From assembly GCF_002025705.1 (NCBI RefSeq), contig NZ_CP018846.1, forward strand, positions 1,913,501 to 1,977,500: a DNA stretch of 64,000 nt. Reading direction: 5' to 3'. Source of the DNA: Pseudomonas putida. Its GTDB lineage: Bacteria > Pseudomonadota > Gammaproteobacteria > Pseudomonadales > Pseudomonadaceae. Each line of letters begins with the position of its first letter. Position 1 is the stretch's first letter. This document shows positions 18,101-27,760 of this stretch, piece by piece. The notes beneath the pieces are model-generated. The model saw only the letters and a list, made by a program, of their open reading frames with translations. It was not told the DNA's origin and did not search any database. A program made the position numbers and the translations under genes.

Positions 18101-18818
18101 GGCGCACCGAGTTCCAGAACGCTTCGGTGGTCTGGCCCGACAGGGTGCGGCCGGAAGCGTCGGTGATGGTGCCGGAGATCATGATCGGCAGCTCGATGCC
18201 GTCGTCCTCGAACACCTGTTGCACGGCGAAGATCGCCGCCTTGGCGTTGAGGGTGTCGAAGATGGTCTCGATCAGGATCAGGTCGGCGCCGCCCTCGATC
18301 AGGCCGCGGGTGGCCTCGATGTAGTTCTCGACCAGTTCGTCGAAGGTGACGTTGCGGTAGCCAGGGTCGTTGACGTCCGGGGAGATCGAGCAGGTGCGGC
18401 TGGTCGGGCCAAGCACGCCGGCGACGAAGCGCGGCTTGTCCGGGGTTTCCAGGGTCTTGGCATCGGCCACCTGACGGGCGATGCGCGCACCCTCGACGTT
18501 CAGCTCGTACACCAGCGACTCCATGCCGTAGTCGGCCTGGGAGATCTGGGTGGCGTTGAAGGTGTTGGTTTCGAGGATGTCGGCGCCGGCATCCAGGTAG
18601 GCTTTCTCGATCGCGGCGATCACGTCCGGGCGGCTGAGCAGCAGCAGGTCGTTGTTGCCTTTCACGTCGCTTGGCCAATCGGCGAAGCGCGTGCCACGAT
18701 AGTCGTGTTCCTCGAGGCGATAGCTTTGGATCATAGTACCCATGCCGCCGTCGAGGATCAGGATGCGCTCTTTGAGTGCGTGCTGGAGTGCTTGGAGACG
18801 AGCGCTGCGGTCGGACAT
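15111..18818 (-). CDS. metH: Cobalamin-dependent methionine synthase
   Basis: The product is 1,235 residues and full length. Domains in order: homocysteine-binding barrel with the zinc ligands GGCCGTTP (C313, C314); methyltetrahydrofolate (pterin-binding) barrel with [11 protein letters not shown]; cobalamin cap and Rossmann module with D759-V-H761-D-I-G, where the His is the lower cobalt ligand; and a C-terminal reactivation domain binding S-adenosylmethionine ([12 protein letters not shown]). It transfers the methyl group of 5-methyltetrahydrofolate to homocysteine in the cytosol. The start MSDRSARLQ is preferred over one seven codons upstream by family alignment. No recognisable cobalamin riboswitch precedes it. 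Confidence 0.96.
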   Translation of the reverse strand: MSDRSARLQALQHALKERILILDGGMGTMIQSYRLEEHDYRGTRFADWPSDVKGNNDLLLLSRPDVIAAIEKAYLDAGADILETNTFNATQISQADYGMESLVYELNVEGARIARQVADAKTLETPDKPRFVAGVLGPTSRTCSISPDVNDPGYRNVTFDELVENYIEATRGLIEGGADLILIETIFDTLNAKAAIFAVQQVFEDDGIELPIMISGTITDASGRTLSGQTTEAFWNSVRHAKPISVGLNCALGAKDLRPYLEELATKADTHVSAHPNAGLPNAFGEYDETPAEMAAVVEEFAASGFLNIIGGCCGTTPGHIQAIAEAVAKYRPRAIPEIAKACRLSGLEPFTIDRQSLFVNVGERTNITGSAKFARLIREENYTEALEVALQQVEAGAQVIDINMDEGMLDSQAAMVRFLNLIAGEPDISRVPIMIDSSKWEVIEAGLKCIQGKGIVNSISMKEGVEQFKHHARLCKRYGAAVVVMAFDEVGQADTAARKKEICKRSYDILVNEVGFPPEDIIFDPNIFAVATGIEEHNNYAVDFIEACAYIRDHLPHALSSGGVSNVSFSFRGNNPVREAIHSVFLYHAIQNGLTMGIVNAGQLEIYDEIPAALREKVEDVVLNRTPHGTDALLAIADDYKGGGATKEVENEEWRSLPVAKRLEHALVKGITAFIVEDTEECRQQCARPIEVIEGPLMNGMNVVGDLFGAGKMFLPQVVKSARVMKQAVAHLIPFIEAEKGDKPEAKGKILMATVKGDVHDIGKNIVGVVLGCNGYDIVDLGVMVPAEKILQTAREQKCDIIGLSGLITPSLDEMVHVAREMQRQDFHLPLMIGGATTSKAHTAVKIEPKYSNDAVVYVTDASRAVGVATQLLSKELKPGFVEKTRLDYVEVRERTANRSARTERLSYAQAIAAKPQYDWAGYQPAVPSFTGVKVLEDIDLRTLAEYIDWTPFFISWDLAGKFPRILTDEVVGEAATALYKDAREMLDKLIGEKLISARAVFGFWPANQVADDDIEVYGEDGQALATLHHLRQQTIKPDGKPNLSLADFVAPKASGVTDYVGGFITTAGIGAEEVAKAYQDKGDDYSSIMVKALADRLAEACAEWLHEQVRKEHWGYARDEHLDNEALIKEQYSGIRPAPGYPACPDHTEKETLFRLLDGTAIGETGPSGVFLTEHFAMFPAAAVSGWYFAHPQAQYFAVGKVDKDQIERYSARKGQEISVSERWLAPNLGYDS

Positions 18819-18998
18819 AGGAACTACCTGGTCGGGCAAATATCAGAAGGTGCCGAATCATAACAAAGCTGCGCGGTTTTTAGGCGCATTGCCCATTTGC
18901 ATGAATTCTGCTCATGTTGGGCTGGCGTTATGCAAACAGAGCACCCAAGGACGACCAGGCAAATCGTGATGGCTTTCAATTCTCAGGACTTTCCGCAC

Positions 18999-21299
18999 AT
19001 GGTGCATCGTATCCTTGTCAGCGTCTTCGCTCTGCTCATCAGCAGCGTGGCGTTCGGACAAGCCCCACAATCAAGCCCGGTCATCTCCTACACCCGGGAT
19101 ATCCAGCCGATCTTCACCGAGAAATGCGTGGCCTGCCACGCCTGCAACGATGCCGCCTGCCAGCTCAAGCTGGAAAGCCCCGAGGGCGCGGTGCGCGGCG
19201 CCACCAAGGTGCCGGTGTACCAGGGCGAGCGAAGCAAGGCAGTGCCCCCCACGCGGTTGTTCTACGACGCCCACAGTGAAGATGAGTGGCGCAAGAAGGG
19301 CTTCTATTCGGTGCTCGACAACCAGGGCAGCCAGGCGGCGCTGATGGCGCGCATGCTCGAATTGGGGCACAAGACCCCGCTCACGCCCAACGCCAAGCTG
19401 CCCGACGAGATCGTCCTGGGGCTCAACCGCAACAACATGTGCCCGTTGCCGGAAGAGTTCGACGCCTATGCCGGCGCCCACCCCAAAGAGGGCATGCCGC
19501 TGGCGGTGACCGGGCTGACCGACAAGGAATACGACACCATGCGCCGCTGGCTCGCTGCTGGCGCACCGGTCGAGTACCAGCCGATTCAGCCAAGCGCGGC
19601 CGAGGCCCGGCAGATCACTGACTGGGAAGAGCTGCTCAACCGCCCAGGTTCCACTGAGGCGCTGGTCGGCCGCTGGCTGTATGAACACCTGTTCCTGGCG
19701 CACATCTACTTTGTCGGTGGCGAGCCTGGCCACTTCTTCCAGTGGGTACGCTCGCGCACGCCAAGCGGCAAGCCGGTCGACATCATCGCCACGCGCCGCC
19801 CCAATGACCCGCCGGGTACCGACTTCTATTACCGCTTGGTCCCGGTGCAAGGCGTGATCGTGCACAAGACCCACATCACCTATCCGATGGGGCCGCAGAA
19901 GCTCAAGCGCGTCAAGCAGCTGTTCTACGCTGGTGACTGGCATGCCACCGCGCTGCCAGGCTATGGCCCGCGCCACCGGGCCAACCCGTTTGAAACCTTC
20001 GAGGCGATCCCGGCGGTGGCGCGCTACCAGTTCATGCTGGATAACGCCGAATACTTCGTGCGCACCTTCATCCGTGGCCCGGTGTGCCGCGGGCAGATCG
20101 CCACCGACGTGATCCGCGACAACTTCTGGGCGCTGTTCCAGGAGCCGGCCCACGACCGCTACATCACCGATGCCAAGTACCGCGGCGAAGCCACGCCGCT
20201 GCTGGCCATGCCCGGGCAGATCGATGACGTCGGCAGCGTGCTGAACCTGTGGCATGCCTACCGCGACAAGCGCAACGAGTACGAAAAACTGCGCCGCGAG
20301 GCTTACGCAGAAATGCCCGCGCCAGGTTGGGCAACTCTGTGGGCCGGCAACGACAACGCGCTGCTGAGCATCTTCCGCCACTTCGACAGCGCCTCGGTGA
20401 CCAAGGGCCTGATCGGCGATGTGCCGTTGACCGTATGGCTGTTCGACTACCCGTTGTTCGAGCGCACCTACTACCAACTGGCGGTCAACTTCGATGTGTA
20501 CGGCAACGTCTCGCACCAGTTGCAGACGCGGCTGTATTTCGACCTGATCCGCAATGGTGCCGAGGTCAACTTCCTGCGCCTGATGCCGGCCGACCAGCGC
20601 GGCAAGATCCTCGGTAGCTGGTACCAGAACAGCGGCAAGGTGAAGATGTGGATGGACTACGAGGACATCGACACCGACACCCCGAGCGGTATCAAGCTCG
20701 ACCCGCGCGACCCCAAGCGCGACTTCGGCCTGAAACTGCTGCAGCGCACCGGCAGCCTGAACGCGGCGCCCGACCCGATCAACCGCTGCACCGGCGCGTA
20801 CTGCTCGCGGCCGCAGATGAGCGAGGAGTTCCGTAATGTCGAGCAGTCGCTCAGCCGCCTGGTGTCGCGCCCGGCCGCCGGCCTGAAGGTGATCAGCCAG
20901 TTGCCCGAGGCGACCATGCTGCGCATCGAAGGCGAGGGCGGCCAACGCCAGGTCTACAGCCTGCTGCGCAACCGCGCGCACAGCAATGTGGCGTTCCTGC
21001 TGGGTGAGGCGTACCGCTACCAGCCTGGTCTGGATACCTTGACCCTGTACCCGGGCGTGCTCAGCAGCTACCCGAACTTCATCTTCAACATCCCGGCCAA
21101 GGATGTGCCGGAGTTCGTCGAGGATATGGAGTACGCCAAGGATGACGCGGCGAAGTTCGAGCGCATCGTCATGCGTTGGGGCGTGCGCCGCAGCCACCCT
21201 GAGTTCTGGCGCTACTTCCATGACCTGAACACCTACATCAAGGAGACCGAGCCGGTGGAGGCCGGGGTGCTGGACATGAACCGCTACGAGAACCTCTGA
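18999..21299 (+). CDS. cti: Fatty acid cis/trans isomerase
   Basis: The product is 766 residues, the length of the P. putida enzyme. A signal peptide (MVHRILVSVFALLISSVAFG) is followed by a cytochrome c-type haem site CVACH near residue 46. Cti converts cis-unsaturated acyl chains of membrane phospholipids to trans in the periplasm, a rapid response to solvents and heat. The start at 18999 is preferred over one 34 codons upstream because it gives a proper signal peptide. It is divergent from metH with about 180 bases between the starts. Confidence 0.93.
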   Translation: MVHRILVSVFALLISSVAFGQAPQSSPVISYTRDIQPIFTEKCVACHACNDAACQLKLESPEGAVRGATKVPVYQGERSKAVPPTRLFYDAHSEDEWRKKGFYSVLDNQGSQAALMARMLELGHKTPLTPNAKLPDEIVLGLNRNNMCPLPEEFDAYAGAHPKEGMPLAVTGLTDKEYDTMRRWLAAGAPVEYQPIQPSAAEARQITDWEELLNRPGSTEALVGRWLYEHLFLAHIYFVGGEPGHFFQWVRSRTPSGKPVDIIATRRPNDPPGTDFYYRLVPVQGVIVHKTHITYPMGPQKLKRVKQLFYAGDWHATALPGYGPRHRANPFETFEAIPAVARYQFMLDNAEYFVRTFIRGPVCRGQIATDVIRDNFWALFQEPAHDRYITDAKYRGEATPLLAMPGQIDDVGSVLNLWHAYRDKRNEYEKLRREAYAEMPAPGWATLWAGNDNALLSIFRHFDSASVTKGLIGDVPLTVWLFDYPLFERTYYQLAVNFDVYGNVSHQLQTRLYFDLIRNGAEVNFLRLMPADQRGKILGSWYQNSGKVKMWMDYEDIDTDTPSGIKLDPRDPKRDFGLKLLQRTGSLNAAPDPINRCTGAYCSRPQMSEEFRNVEQSLSRLVSRPAAGLKVISQLPEATMLRIEGEGGQRQVYSLLRNRAHSNVAFLLGEAYRYQPGLDTLTLYPGVLSSYPNFIFNIPAKDVPEFVEDMEYAKDDAAKFERIVMRWGVRRSHPEFWRYFHDLNTYIKETEPVEAGVLDMNRYENL

Positions 21300-21407
21300 T
21301 CGGGTCGGTTGACCTTTGCGAATACCTTACGGTCGGAACTGGTGGGTGGTCCGGGGGCTGCAAATAGCCCCCGAGGCCTCAATGCACCGGCAATCGCAGG
21401 GTATTCC

Positions 21408-22442
21408 ATGCTGTATTCGCTTCAGGCACTGCGGGCGTTCGCCGCCTGGGTGGTGGTCTGCCACCACTTCATGCAGATCTTCTTCGACTTCCATGCCACC
21501 GGCCCCATCGGCCAACTGCTCACCGACCGCGGCGCTGTAGGCGTCGACATCTTCTTCGTCATCAGCGGGCTGGTCATCTACCTGTCGACCCGTGACAAAC
21601 CCATCGAGCCGCGCCAGTTCCTGCTCAACAGGGCACTGCGTATCATCCCGGCCTACTGGTTCTATACCGCACTGATGGCGGCGCTGTTGCTGGCATTCAG
21701 CCAATGGATGCCGCACCAGGCCTTCAACTGGCATCACCTGTTGCTGTCGCTGCTGTTCATTCCCGCGGAAAACCCAGGCGGCTACGGCCTGTACCCGACC
21801 CTGAACGTGGGCTGGACGCTGAATTTCGAGATGTTCTTCTACCTGTTGTTCGGCCTGGCTTTCCTGGTTCGCCAGCGCCACCACTTGTTGCTGGTGACCG
21901 CTGCGTTGCTGCTGGTCAGTGAAGTGCTGGGGCGCATGGGCGTGCTTAGCCGCTTCTACAACAACGACATCATCTACGAGTTCCTGCTGGGCATTGGCCT
22001 GGGCGTGATGCATCGCCGCGGCCTGATCCGCGAAGGCCTGTGGCTGCCGCTGGCCGTGCTGGGCGTGGCAGGTTATGCGATCTACCACCTGGACGCGTCG
22101 CAACGCCTGCTGCACTGGGGCGTGCCAAGCGCCATGGTCGTGCTGGCGTTCATCGCCCTTGAGCCGTACTTCAAGGGCAATCGCCTGCTCAAGGCGCTGG
22201 GTGACTGTTCCTACTCGGTGTACCTGATCCACGTGCTGGTGCTGTACGCCGGTTGGTTTGCCAGCCAGCGTCTGGGCCTTAACCCGTACCTGGTATTCGC
22301 CTTGTGCGTACCGTCCATTGGACTAATGTCGTGGTTCAGCTATCAGTGGCTGGAGCGTGGCCTGTACCGGCGGATGCAGGCCTGGCTGGCGGCGCCACGG
22401 GGGCAAGCCCCGGAATTTGCGCTTTCCCGAGTCAAATACTAG
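21408..22442 (+). CDS. Membrane acyltransferase, acyltransferase-3 family
   Basis: The product is 344 residues with about ten transmembrane helices. LQALRAFAAWVVVCHHFMQ carries the family's R-A-x(5)-H-H pattern in helix 1; GAVGVDIFFVISGLVIY and SYSVYLIHVLVLY are also diagnostic. Such enzymes O-acylate surface polysaccharides or lipids. The acceptor is unknown. The start at 21408 places the family N-terminus at residue 1; an upstream in-frame start adds an unrelated stretch. It follows cti by about 110 bases and may share its transcript. Confidence 0.88.
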   Translation: MLYSLQALRAFAAWVVVCHHFMQIFFDFHATGPIGQLLTDRGAVGVDIFFVISGLVIYLSTRDKPIEPRQFLLNRALRIIPAYWFYTALMAALLLAFSQWMPHQAFNWHHLLLSLLFIPAENPGGYGLYPTLNVGWTLNFEMFFYLLFGLAFLVRQRHHLLLVTAALLLVSEVLGRMGVLSRFYNNDIIYEFLLGIGLGVMHRRGLIREGLWLPLAVLGVAGYAIYHLDASQRLLHWGVPSAMVVLAFIALEPYFKGNRLLKALGDCSYSVYLIHVLVLYAGWFASQRLGLNPYLVFALCVPSIGLMSWFSYQWLERGLYRRMQAWLAAPRGQAPEFALSRVKY

Positions 22443-22491
22443 GACTTTGTTCAAGGCCCAGGTTGGCGTACACTTGGCCGCAAGTCTGTGA

Positions 22492-23085
<594 letters not shown>

Positions 23086-23102
23086 TCCAGACGCGGTCAC
23101 TG

Positions 23103-23247
23103 TGTAGGAGCGGCCTCGCCGGGGCGCCGGACCGGTCGGAAAGGGCCGCATGGCGGCCCCGGCAATATCCGCTTCGCCGCCGACATCCCGGGGCTGCTGC
23201 GCAGCCCTTTCCGACCGGTCCGGCGCCCCGGCGAGGCCGCTCCTGCA
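23103..23247. repeat. Long inverted repeat of REP elements (43-base arms)
   Basis: Arms 23103-23145 and 23205-23247 are reverse complements with a single mismatch, separated by 59 bases. They contain the GTAGGAGCGGCCTCGCC core extended by GACCGGTCGGAAAGGG. It is the longest REP structure here and fills most of the 363-base gap after nfuA. The remainder of the gap (23248-23448) holds a 9-bp hairpin at 23311-23337 and the leader of the SCO gene. Confidence 0.88.
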
Positions 23248-23310
23248 ACGACTGCGACAGGTCAAGGCCTAGCAACAAAGTGTTACGGATTCAACCCCTG
23301 CGACAACAGG

Positions 23311-23337
23311 CCGCAGCCCGTGTTTAAAGGGCTGCGG
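23311..23337. terminator. Possible hairpin before the SCO gene
   Basis: CCGCAGCCC and GGGCTGCGG form a 9-bp stem around GTGTTTAAA. There is no T-run, so termination is uncertain. Confidence 0.35.
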
Positions 23338-23448
23338 GCCATCACCGCCTTGGTCGGGTAGAAGCTCGCCGGGTGTCATGCCAGAATGCCCCGGTTTTTC
23401 GGCCGGCCCGCCCCGAGGGTCGGCACCTTCCCTTTAAAGGATGGTTTC

Positions 23449-24057
23449 ATGAATGATCAGTTTACCCGGCGCGCGGTTGTCGCCGGGATGGGCGTTCTGG
23501 GGCTCGGCCTGCTGGCAGGTTGCAACCCGGCCCGAGGGCTCGAGTTCAAGTACGGCAAGAACATGAGCAACGAAATCCTTGGGCGCAAGTTCAGCCTCAA
23601 GGACCCCCAGGGCAACGTCCGCACCTTGTCGAGCTTCTACGGCAGCATGCCGATGATCTTCTTCGGTTTCACCCAGTGCCCGGCTGTCTGCCCGACTACC
23701 CTGGCGCGTGCGGCACAGATCAAGAAGCTGCTCAGGGGCCGCGACCGCGAGATCTTCCAGGTGGTGTTCATCACCCTGGACCCGGAGCGCGACACCCCGG
23801 AAGTACTCGATGCCTACGTCAAGGCCTTCGACCCGTCGTTCACCGCCCTGACCGGCACCCCGGAAGAAATCGCCGCGGTGGCCAAGGAATTCAAGGTGTT
23901 CTACGAGAAAGTCCCGGCCGGTGACACCTACACCATCTCTCACTCGTCCACCAGCTACGTCTACGATACACGTGGCACCCTGCGCCTGAGCCTGGGCCAT
24001 TCGCTGAATGCCAAGGAATGCGCTGAAGACCTGGCTACCCTGATGGAGATTTGCTAA
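23449..24057 (+). CDS. SCO1/SenC-type copper lipoprotein
   Basis: The product is 202 residues with a lipobox (LLAGC) after a twin-Arg-like N-terminus (TRRAVVAG). The thioredoxin fold carries C77-X3-C81 (CPAVCP) and H165 (SHSST), the three copper ligands of SCO proteins. It delivers Cu to the CuA site of cytochrome oxidase, or acts as a periplasmic thiol reductase. The stop overlaps the next start (TAATG), and the next gene encodes a copper chaperone, which supports a copper-insertion role. Confidence 0.92.
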   Translation: MNDQFTRRAVVAGMGVLGLGLLAGCNPARGLEFKYGKNMSNEILGRKFSLKDPQGNVRTLSSFYGSMPMIFFGFTQCPAVCPTTLARAAQIKKLLRGRDREIFQVVFITLDPERDTPEVLDAYVKAFDPSFTALTGTPEEIAAVAKEFKVFYEKVPAGDTYTISHSSTSYVYDTRGTLRLSLGHSLNAKECAEDLATLMEIC

Positions 24058-24545
24058 TGGCTGTATCACTGCAACCAATCAAGCGCGGCCTGGCCGCCAT
24101 TGCCCTGCTGAGCCTTGCCCTGCCAGCCCTGGCGCAGACTACCGTGAGCGATGCCTGGGTGCGCGCCAGCGTGCCGCACCAGCCGTCTACCGGCGCCTTC
24201 ATGACCTTGACCGCCAGCACCGACAGCAAGCTGGTCGGCGTGGCTTCGCCGGTGGCCAAGACCGTGCAGGTGCACGAGATGACCATGAACGGCGACGTGA
24301 TGGGCATGAAGGAAGTCAAGGCCGTGGAACTGCCTGCGGGCAAGCCGGTGAGCCTGGACCCCAATGGCTACCACGTGATGCTGATGGGCCTGACCCAGCA
24401 GGTGAAGGAAGGCGAGAAGGTACCGCTGACCCTGACCATCGAAGATGCCAAGGGCGCCAAGGAAACCGTCGAGGTGCAGGCAGAAGTACGCCCGCTCAAC
24501 GCCGAAGCCGGCGGCGGGCACGATCACATGCACATGAACCACTGA
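24057..24545 (+). CDS. Periplasmic copper chaperone PCu(A)C
   Basis: The product is 162 residues with a signal peptide (LAAIALLSLALPALAQT). The Met/His copper motif is visible as H73-E-M75, further Met residues at 82 and 84, and H106-V-M108, with a His/Met tail (HDHMHMNH). PCuAC proteins hand Cu(I) to SCO or to cytochrome oxidase CuA. The one-base overlap with the SCO gene supports coupled synthesis. Confidence 0.93.
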   Translation: MAVSLQPIKRGLAAIALLSLALPALAQTTVSDAWVRASVPHQPSTGAFMTLTASTDSKLVGVASPVAKTVQVHEMTMNGDVMGMKEVKAVELPAGKPVSLDPNGYHVMLMGLTQQVKEGEKVPLTLTIEDAKGAKETVEVQAEVRPLNAEAGGGHDHMHMNH

Positions 24546-24551
24546 CCATCG

Positions 24552-24575
24552 AAAGGGCCGCATCAGCGGCCCTTT
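24552..24575. terminator. Bidirectional terminator between PCuAC and the DUF gene
   Basis: A 10-bp stem (AAAGGGCCGC / GCGGCCCTTT) with loop ATCA lies between convergent genes. Confidence 0.85.
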
Positions 24576-24593
24576 ATCATTGCGCTGCGCGCT

Positions 24594-24821
24594 TCAGCTG
24601 CGAAAGCGTGGCAGCGGCCTGTCGAGGGTAAGCGAGGTCAGCGTCTTGCGGACCTGGGCCTCATCGGCCTCCAGCGCCTTGAGGCTGGCGCGGATCTTGC
24701 CCGCAGCGGGCACATCGCCCTGGCGGTCGATCCAGTCGGCAATTTCCTTGCAGGCACTGCTCAGGCAGGCTTGGCGCTGGTTCATCAGCGATATCAGGGT
24801 GGTGAGCTCTCTTTCGGACAT
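24594..24821 (-). CDS. Small helical protein of unknown function
   Basis: The product is 75 residues: MSERELTTLISLMNQRQACLSSACKEIADWIDRQ, then a second helix (AGKIRASLKALEADEAQVRKTLTSL). It has two cysteines at about 19 and 24 and no signal peptide. GATCC-rich leader with AGGA precedes the ATG. Convergent with the PCuAC gene. I do not recognise the family. Confidence 0.7.
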   Translation of the reverse strand: MSERELTTLISLMNQRQACLSSACKEIADWIDRQGDVPAAGKIRASLKALEADEAQVRKTLTSLTLDRPLPRFRS

Positions 24822-24895
24822 GGCAGGATCCTCCGTTCTGCACTGTCAGTGTAGCAGTGGCTGCAGGGCTTGCCTGAGGCCTGGGGTCGCAGGTA

Positions 24896-25729
24896 CTAGC
24901 TGTGCAGGCAGGCGCTGCGGTAGGCACCCGGCGTTACGCCATACGCCTGCTTGAACTGCCTGCTCAAGTGGCTCTGGTCGGCAAAACCCAGCGCAAACGC
25001 CACGTCAGAGGCTGCCAACCCGCTTTTCAGAAACTCCCTTGCCCGTGACAAGCGCCGTTGCTTCAGCCAGGCGTGGGGCGGCAGGCCGGTGGCCTGGCGG
25101 AACACCCGGGCAAAGTGGAATGGCGAAAGGTTGACCGCAGCGGCCAAGGCTTCCAGTGACGGCGGGTTCGCCAACTGGCTTTCCAGCAGGTCCCGCGCGC
25201 GTGCCACTGCCAGCGGTTCATTGCCGGGGGCTGTGGGTTCAGGGCAGTGGCCGTGGCGCTGCACCAGGGCCAGTACCGCCTGGCGCCAGGCGGTCTGTTG
25301 CTCCAGGGCGCTGGCACCGGCTTCCGACAGCTGGTGCAGTTGGCTGAAAGCCCGCGCCAGGGCTGGGTCCTGGATCACGCTGTCGTTGAAGCGCGGCATC
25401 CCGTGGCGGCCCAGTTCCAGTTCATCCAGCACGCCGGTGACCCGCTCATGCTCCGGATAGAAACCCCGGTAGCGCCAGCCGGCTTCGTGGGCGGTGGCGC
25501 CGGTGTGCAGTTCGTCCGGGTTGATCAGCACCATGCTGCCAACCGGCGCCAAGTGCTCGCTGCCGCGGTGCCAGAAGCGCTGCGCGCCCGACTCGATCAC
25601 GGTGAACACGTAGCCTTCATGCACATGCGGGGCAAAGCGCTGCTGGAAGTAGCGCGCGTGCAGCATCTCGACGTCGCCGAGGGCCGGCGCCTGCCAGAGG
25701 TGGGTCTGTTCGCGCAGGGGCGTGCTCAT
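24896..25729 (-). CDS. AraC-family transcriptional regulator
   Basis: The product is 277 residues: an N-terminal cupin ligand domain (FAPHVHEGYVFTVIESGAQRFWHRGSEH, LINPDELHTG) and a C-terminal pair of helix-turn-helices (LEALAAAVNLSPFHFARVFRQATG and DVAFALGFADQSHLSRQFKQAYGVTPGAYR). The start overlaps the azlD stop by 4 bases, making it the third gene of azlC-azlD-araC. It probably senses an amino acid and controls the exporter. The frame is open upstream but that part is antisense-frame to azlD. Confidence 0.9.
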   Translation of the reverse strand: MSTPLREQTHLWQAPALGDVEMLHARYFQQRFAPHVHEGYVFTVIESGAQRFWHRGSEHLAPVGSMVLINPDELHTGATAHEAGWRYRGFYPEHERVTGVLDELELGRHGMPRFNDSVIQDPALARAFSQLHQLSEAGASALEQQTAWRQAVLALVQRHGHCPEPTAPGNEPLAVARARDLLESQLANPPSLEALAAAVNLSPFHFARVFRQATGLPPHAWLKQRRLSRAREFLKSGLAASDVAFALGFADQSHLSRQFKQAYGVTPGAYRSACLHS

Positions 25730-26040
25730 GCCAGCCAGCTGCGCAGCAGGAAGAAGATCAACATGCTCACCAGCATGCTCAGCAATACGCTGCGGGTCAA
25801 CAGTACCAGCGCAATGGCAACCAGCGCGCCGAGCAGGTAGGGGTTGAGCGGGCTCAGGTCGAGTTGGTGTCCAGGCAGGAAAATGATCGGCCCGCAGATC
25901 GCAGTGAGCATGCCGGGCACGGCAAAGCCGAGGAACTGCCGGGCGTTGGAGCTCAGGCGCAGGGGCAGGCGCGGCTCCAGGAAGGCGTAGCGGTTGAGGA
26001 ATACCACGGCGCCCATGGCAAAGATCAATAGCCAGATCAT
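25726..26040 (-). CDS. azlD: Branched-chain amino acid export subunit AzlD
   Basis: The product is 104 residues with four hydrophobic segments; VFLNRYAFLEPRLPLRL and FLGFAVPGMLTAICGPII match AzlD. It pairs with AzlC to export branched-chain amino acids across the inner membrane. It overlaps azlC upstream and araC downstream by 4 bases each. Confidence 0.88.
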   Translation of the reverse strand: MIWLLIFAMGAVVFLNRYAFLEPRLPLRLSSNARQFLGFAVPGMLTAICGPIIFLPGHQLDLSPLNPYLLGALVAIALVLLTRSVLLSMLVSMLIFFLLRSWLA

Positions 26041-26774
26041 GCGCGGCCTCCGGTGAATTTCTGACAGAAGAAGCCTGCGGCCATGCCCAGCAAGCCCGCA
26101 GCGACCAGTGCGGTTTCCCAGTGCCAATAGCTGAACAGTACCGAGCAGAACAGCGACACCGCCACGCACACCACGGTGGCGAGGTTGCGCACCAGCGGTG
26201 CAATCAGCGCGACGAAGGTAGCGACGATGGAAAAGTCCAGGCCCAGTTGATCGAGGTGCGGGATGTTCTGGCCCAGTACGATGCCGGCCAGGGTGAACAG
26301 GTTCCAGGCAATGTAGAAGGTCAGGCCCACGCCGAGTGCGTACCAGCGGTTGAACTGCTGCTGGTCGTAGTGGCTGGTGAGGGCGAAGAATTCGTCGGTG
26401 AGCAGAAAGCCCAGTCCCAGCCGCCAGCGCAACGGCTGGTTCGACAGCACGGGGCGCATGGACAGGCCATAGAGCAGGTGCTGGGACGTCAGCAGCAGGG
26501 TGGTGAGCAGGATCGAAAGCAGGCTGGCCCCACCCTTGAGCATGCCGATGGCCACCAGTTGTGCGGCACCGGCGAAGACGATCGCCGACAGGCCCTGGCC
26601 TTGCCAGGCGCTGAGGTTGGCCTCGATGGCCATGGAGCCGGCGAGCAGGCCCCAGGGGGCGACTGCCAGGGACAGCGGCAGGATGGCAATGGCGCCGTGC
26701 AGGAAGGCTTGGCGGGCGACGGGGGGACTGCTGGGCATGATGGCTGCGACACTGTTTGCAAGGTAGGGCAGCAT
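26037..26774 (-). CDS. azlC: Branched-chain amino acid export permease AzlC
   Basis: The product is 245 residues from the first ATG; MPSSPPVARQ at 26738 is an equally possible start (233 residues), since neither has a clear ribosome-binding site. Diagnostic stretches are AVAPWGLLAGSMAIEANLS, IVFAGAAQLVAIGML and FLLTDEFFALT. It is the large membrane subunit of the AzlCD exporter and the first gene of the operon. Confidence 0.88.
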   Translation of the reverse strand: MLPYLANSVAAIMPSSPPVARQAFLHGAIAILPLSLAVAPWGLLAGSMAIEANLSAWQGQGLSAIVFAGAAQLVAIGMLKGGASLLSILLTTLLLTSQHLLYGLSMRPVLSNQPLRWRLGLGFLLTDEFFALTSHYDQQQFNRWYALGVGLTFYIAWNLFTLAGIVLGQNIPHLDQLGLDFSIVATFVALIAPLVRNLATVVCVAVSLFCSVLFSYWHWETALVAAGLLGMAAGFFCQKFTGGRA

Positions 26775-26821
26775 GACAGAGCTGTGGGGCGGGTGGCTTG
26801 AACGATCTTGCTTGTTTGCTG

Positions 26822-26911
26822 CCTGCCCCGGCCTCTTCGCGGCTGAAGCCGCTCCTACGGGGATAGTGTCAACCTGTAGGAGCGGCTTCAGCCGCGAAGG
26901 GCCGGGGCAGG
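26822..26911. repeat. REP-type long inverted repeat
   Basis: Arms 26822-26858 and 26876-26911 (CTTCGCGGCTGAAGCCGCTCC core flanked by CCTGCCCCGGCC) are near-perfect reverse complements around a 17-base centre. It is a different core from the GGGCAAGCCC class. Confidence 0.86.
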
Positions 26912-26914
26912 CGG

Positions 26915-27604
26915 TTATCGCTTGCTCAACCGATGCTGCGCCGCCACGCAGCCATTGATGTCCACGGCCTTCTGCAGCAGTGCCTGGCGATGCTGCGGAT
27001 CAAGATTGCTCAGCAATCGGTAGACCTCGGCCTGGTAGTCGCGCTGGCGCCCCCATTGCATTTGCAACCCCTGCGGGTGGCTACGGCTGCAAGCCAGGCG
27101 TGTGGCCGGCTGCGGGTAGTAGGGGGCGTACAGCGTCGCCATGCTCGGGACCGCTTCGAGGGCTTCGCGGTAGGCCGGGCTGGCATTGTAGGGTGGGCAC
27201 CAGGCAGCAATCGCTGTTGCCGGTGGTGCGAAACCCTGATTCAGGCTGGCTTCCAGCAGTGGGCAGGCGGCATCGGCGATCTGCGCTGCAGGCAGGTAAG
27301 TGGTGTAGTACAGCGCCAGGCGATACTGAGCCACTGGGTGGCCAAGTTCTACCGATTTTTTCAGCAAGGCCACCGCCGTCGGCAAGGTTTGCGCCATTGC
27401 CCGGCCCTGGCGATTGAGCTCCGGGTCGCCACCCATGGCCGTGCGCAGCGTGCTGTTGTCGTCCTGGTTGTCGGCCTGCTCCAGCAGCGGCAGCGCCTGG
27501 CGGTAAAGCAGATCGGCGTGTGGGTCGATGCGTACTTCGAGCGCGTTCACGGCCGCCGGTGCCAGCGCGATGAAGAGGGCCGGTGCCAGCGCGACACGGC
27601 TCAC
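26915..27604 (-). CDS. Secreted Sel1/TPR-like protein
   Basis: The product is 229 residues with a signal peptide (MSRVALAPALFIALAPAAVNA). ALLKKSVELGHPVAQYRLALYY is a Sel1-like repeat, followed by a weaker second unit (PLLEASLNQGFAPPATAIAAW). Four cysteines (near 114, 130, 169 and 219) could form disulfides in the periplasm. The role is probably protein-protein interaction; no partner is evident nearby. Confidence 0.72.
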   Translation of the reverse strand: MSRVALAPALFIALAPAAVNALEVRIDPHADLLYRQALPLLEQADNQDDNSTLRTAMGGDPELNRQGRAMAQTLPTAVALLKKSVELGHPVAQYRLALYYTTYLPAAQIADAACPLLEASLNQGFAPPATAIAAWCPPYNASPAYREALEAVPSMATLYAPYYPQPATRLACSRSHPQGLQMQWGRQRDYQAEVYRLLSNLDPQHRQALLQKAVDINGCVAAQHRLSKR

Positions 27605-27760
27605 AGGCGTGCCCCGAGCAACGAACGGGGCCGGCAGGCTGCCAGGCAGGAATGGACGGCTTGAGGATTGATCACAACTGCGCGTACGCCTCGGGCGAAT
27701 CGGAACGACGGGGTATTCTAGCCAAGCGCGGGCTGAAACCGAAACCCCGACGGTCAGCTG

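Noticed and set aside
15063..18863. A 1,266-codon open frame antisense to metH
   Set aside because: It is the high-GC shadow of metH: composition is Gly/Val/Asp/His-rich without motifs, and metH on the other strand has every catalytic residue. The same applies to long frames antisense to cysI (6606-8468) and czcA (49768-52284).
18819..18998. Cobalamin riboswitch upstream of metH
   Set aside because: No B12-box-like sequence or long structured leader is visible in the 180-base gap.
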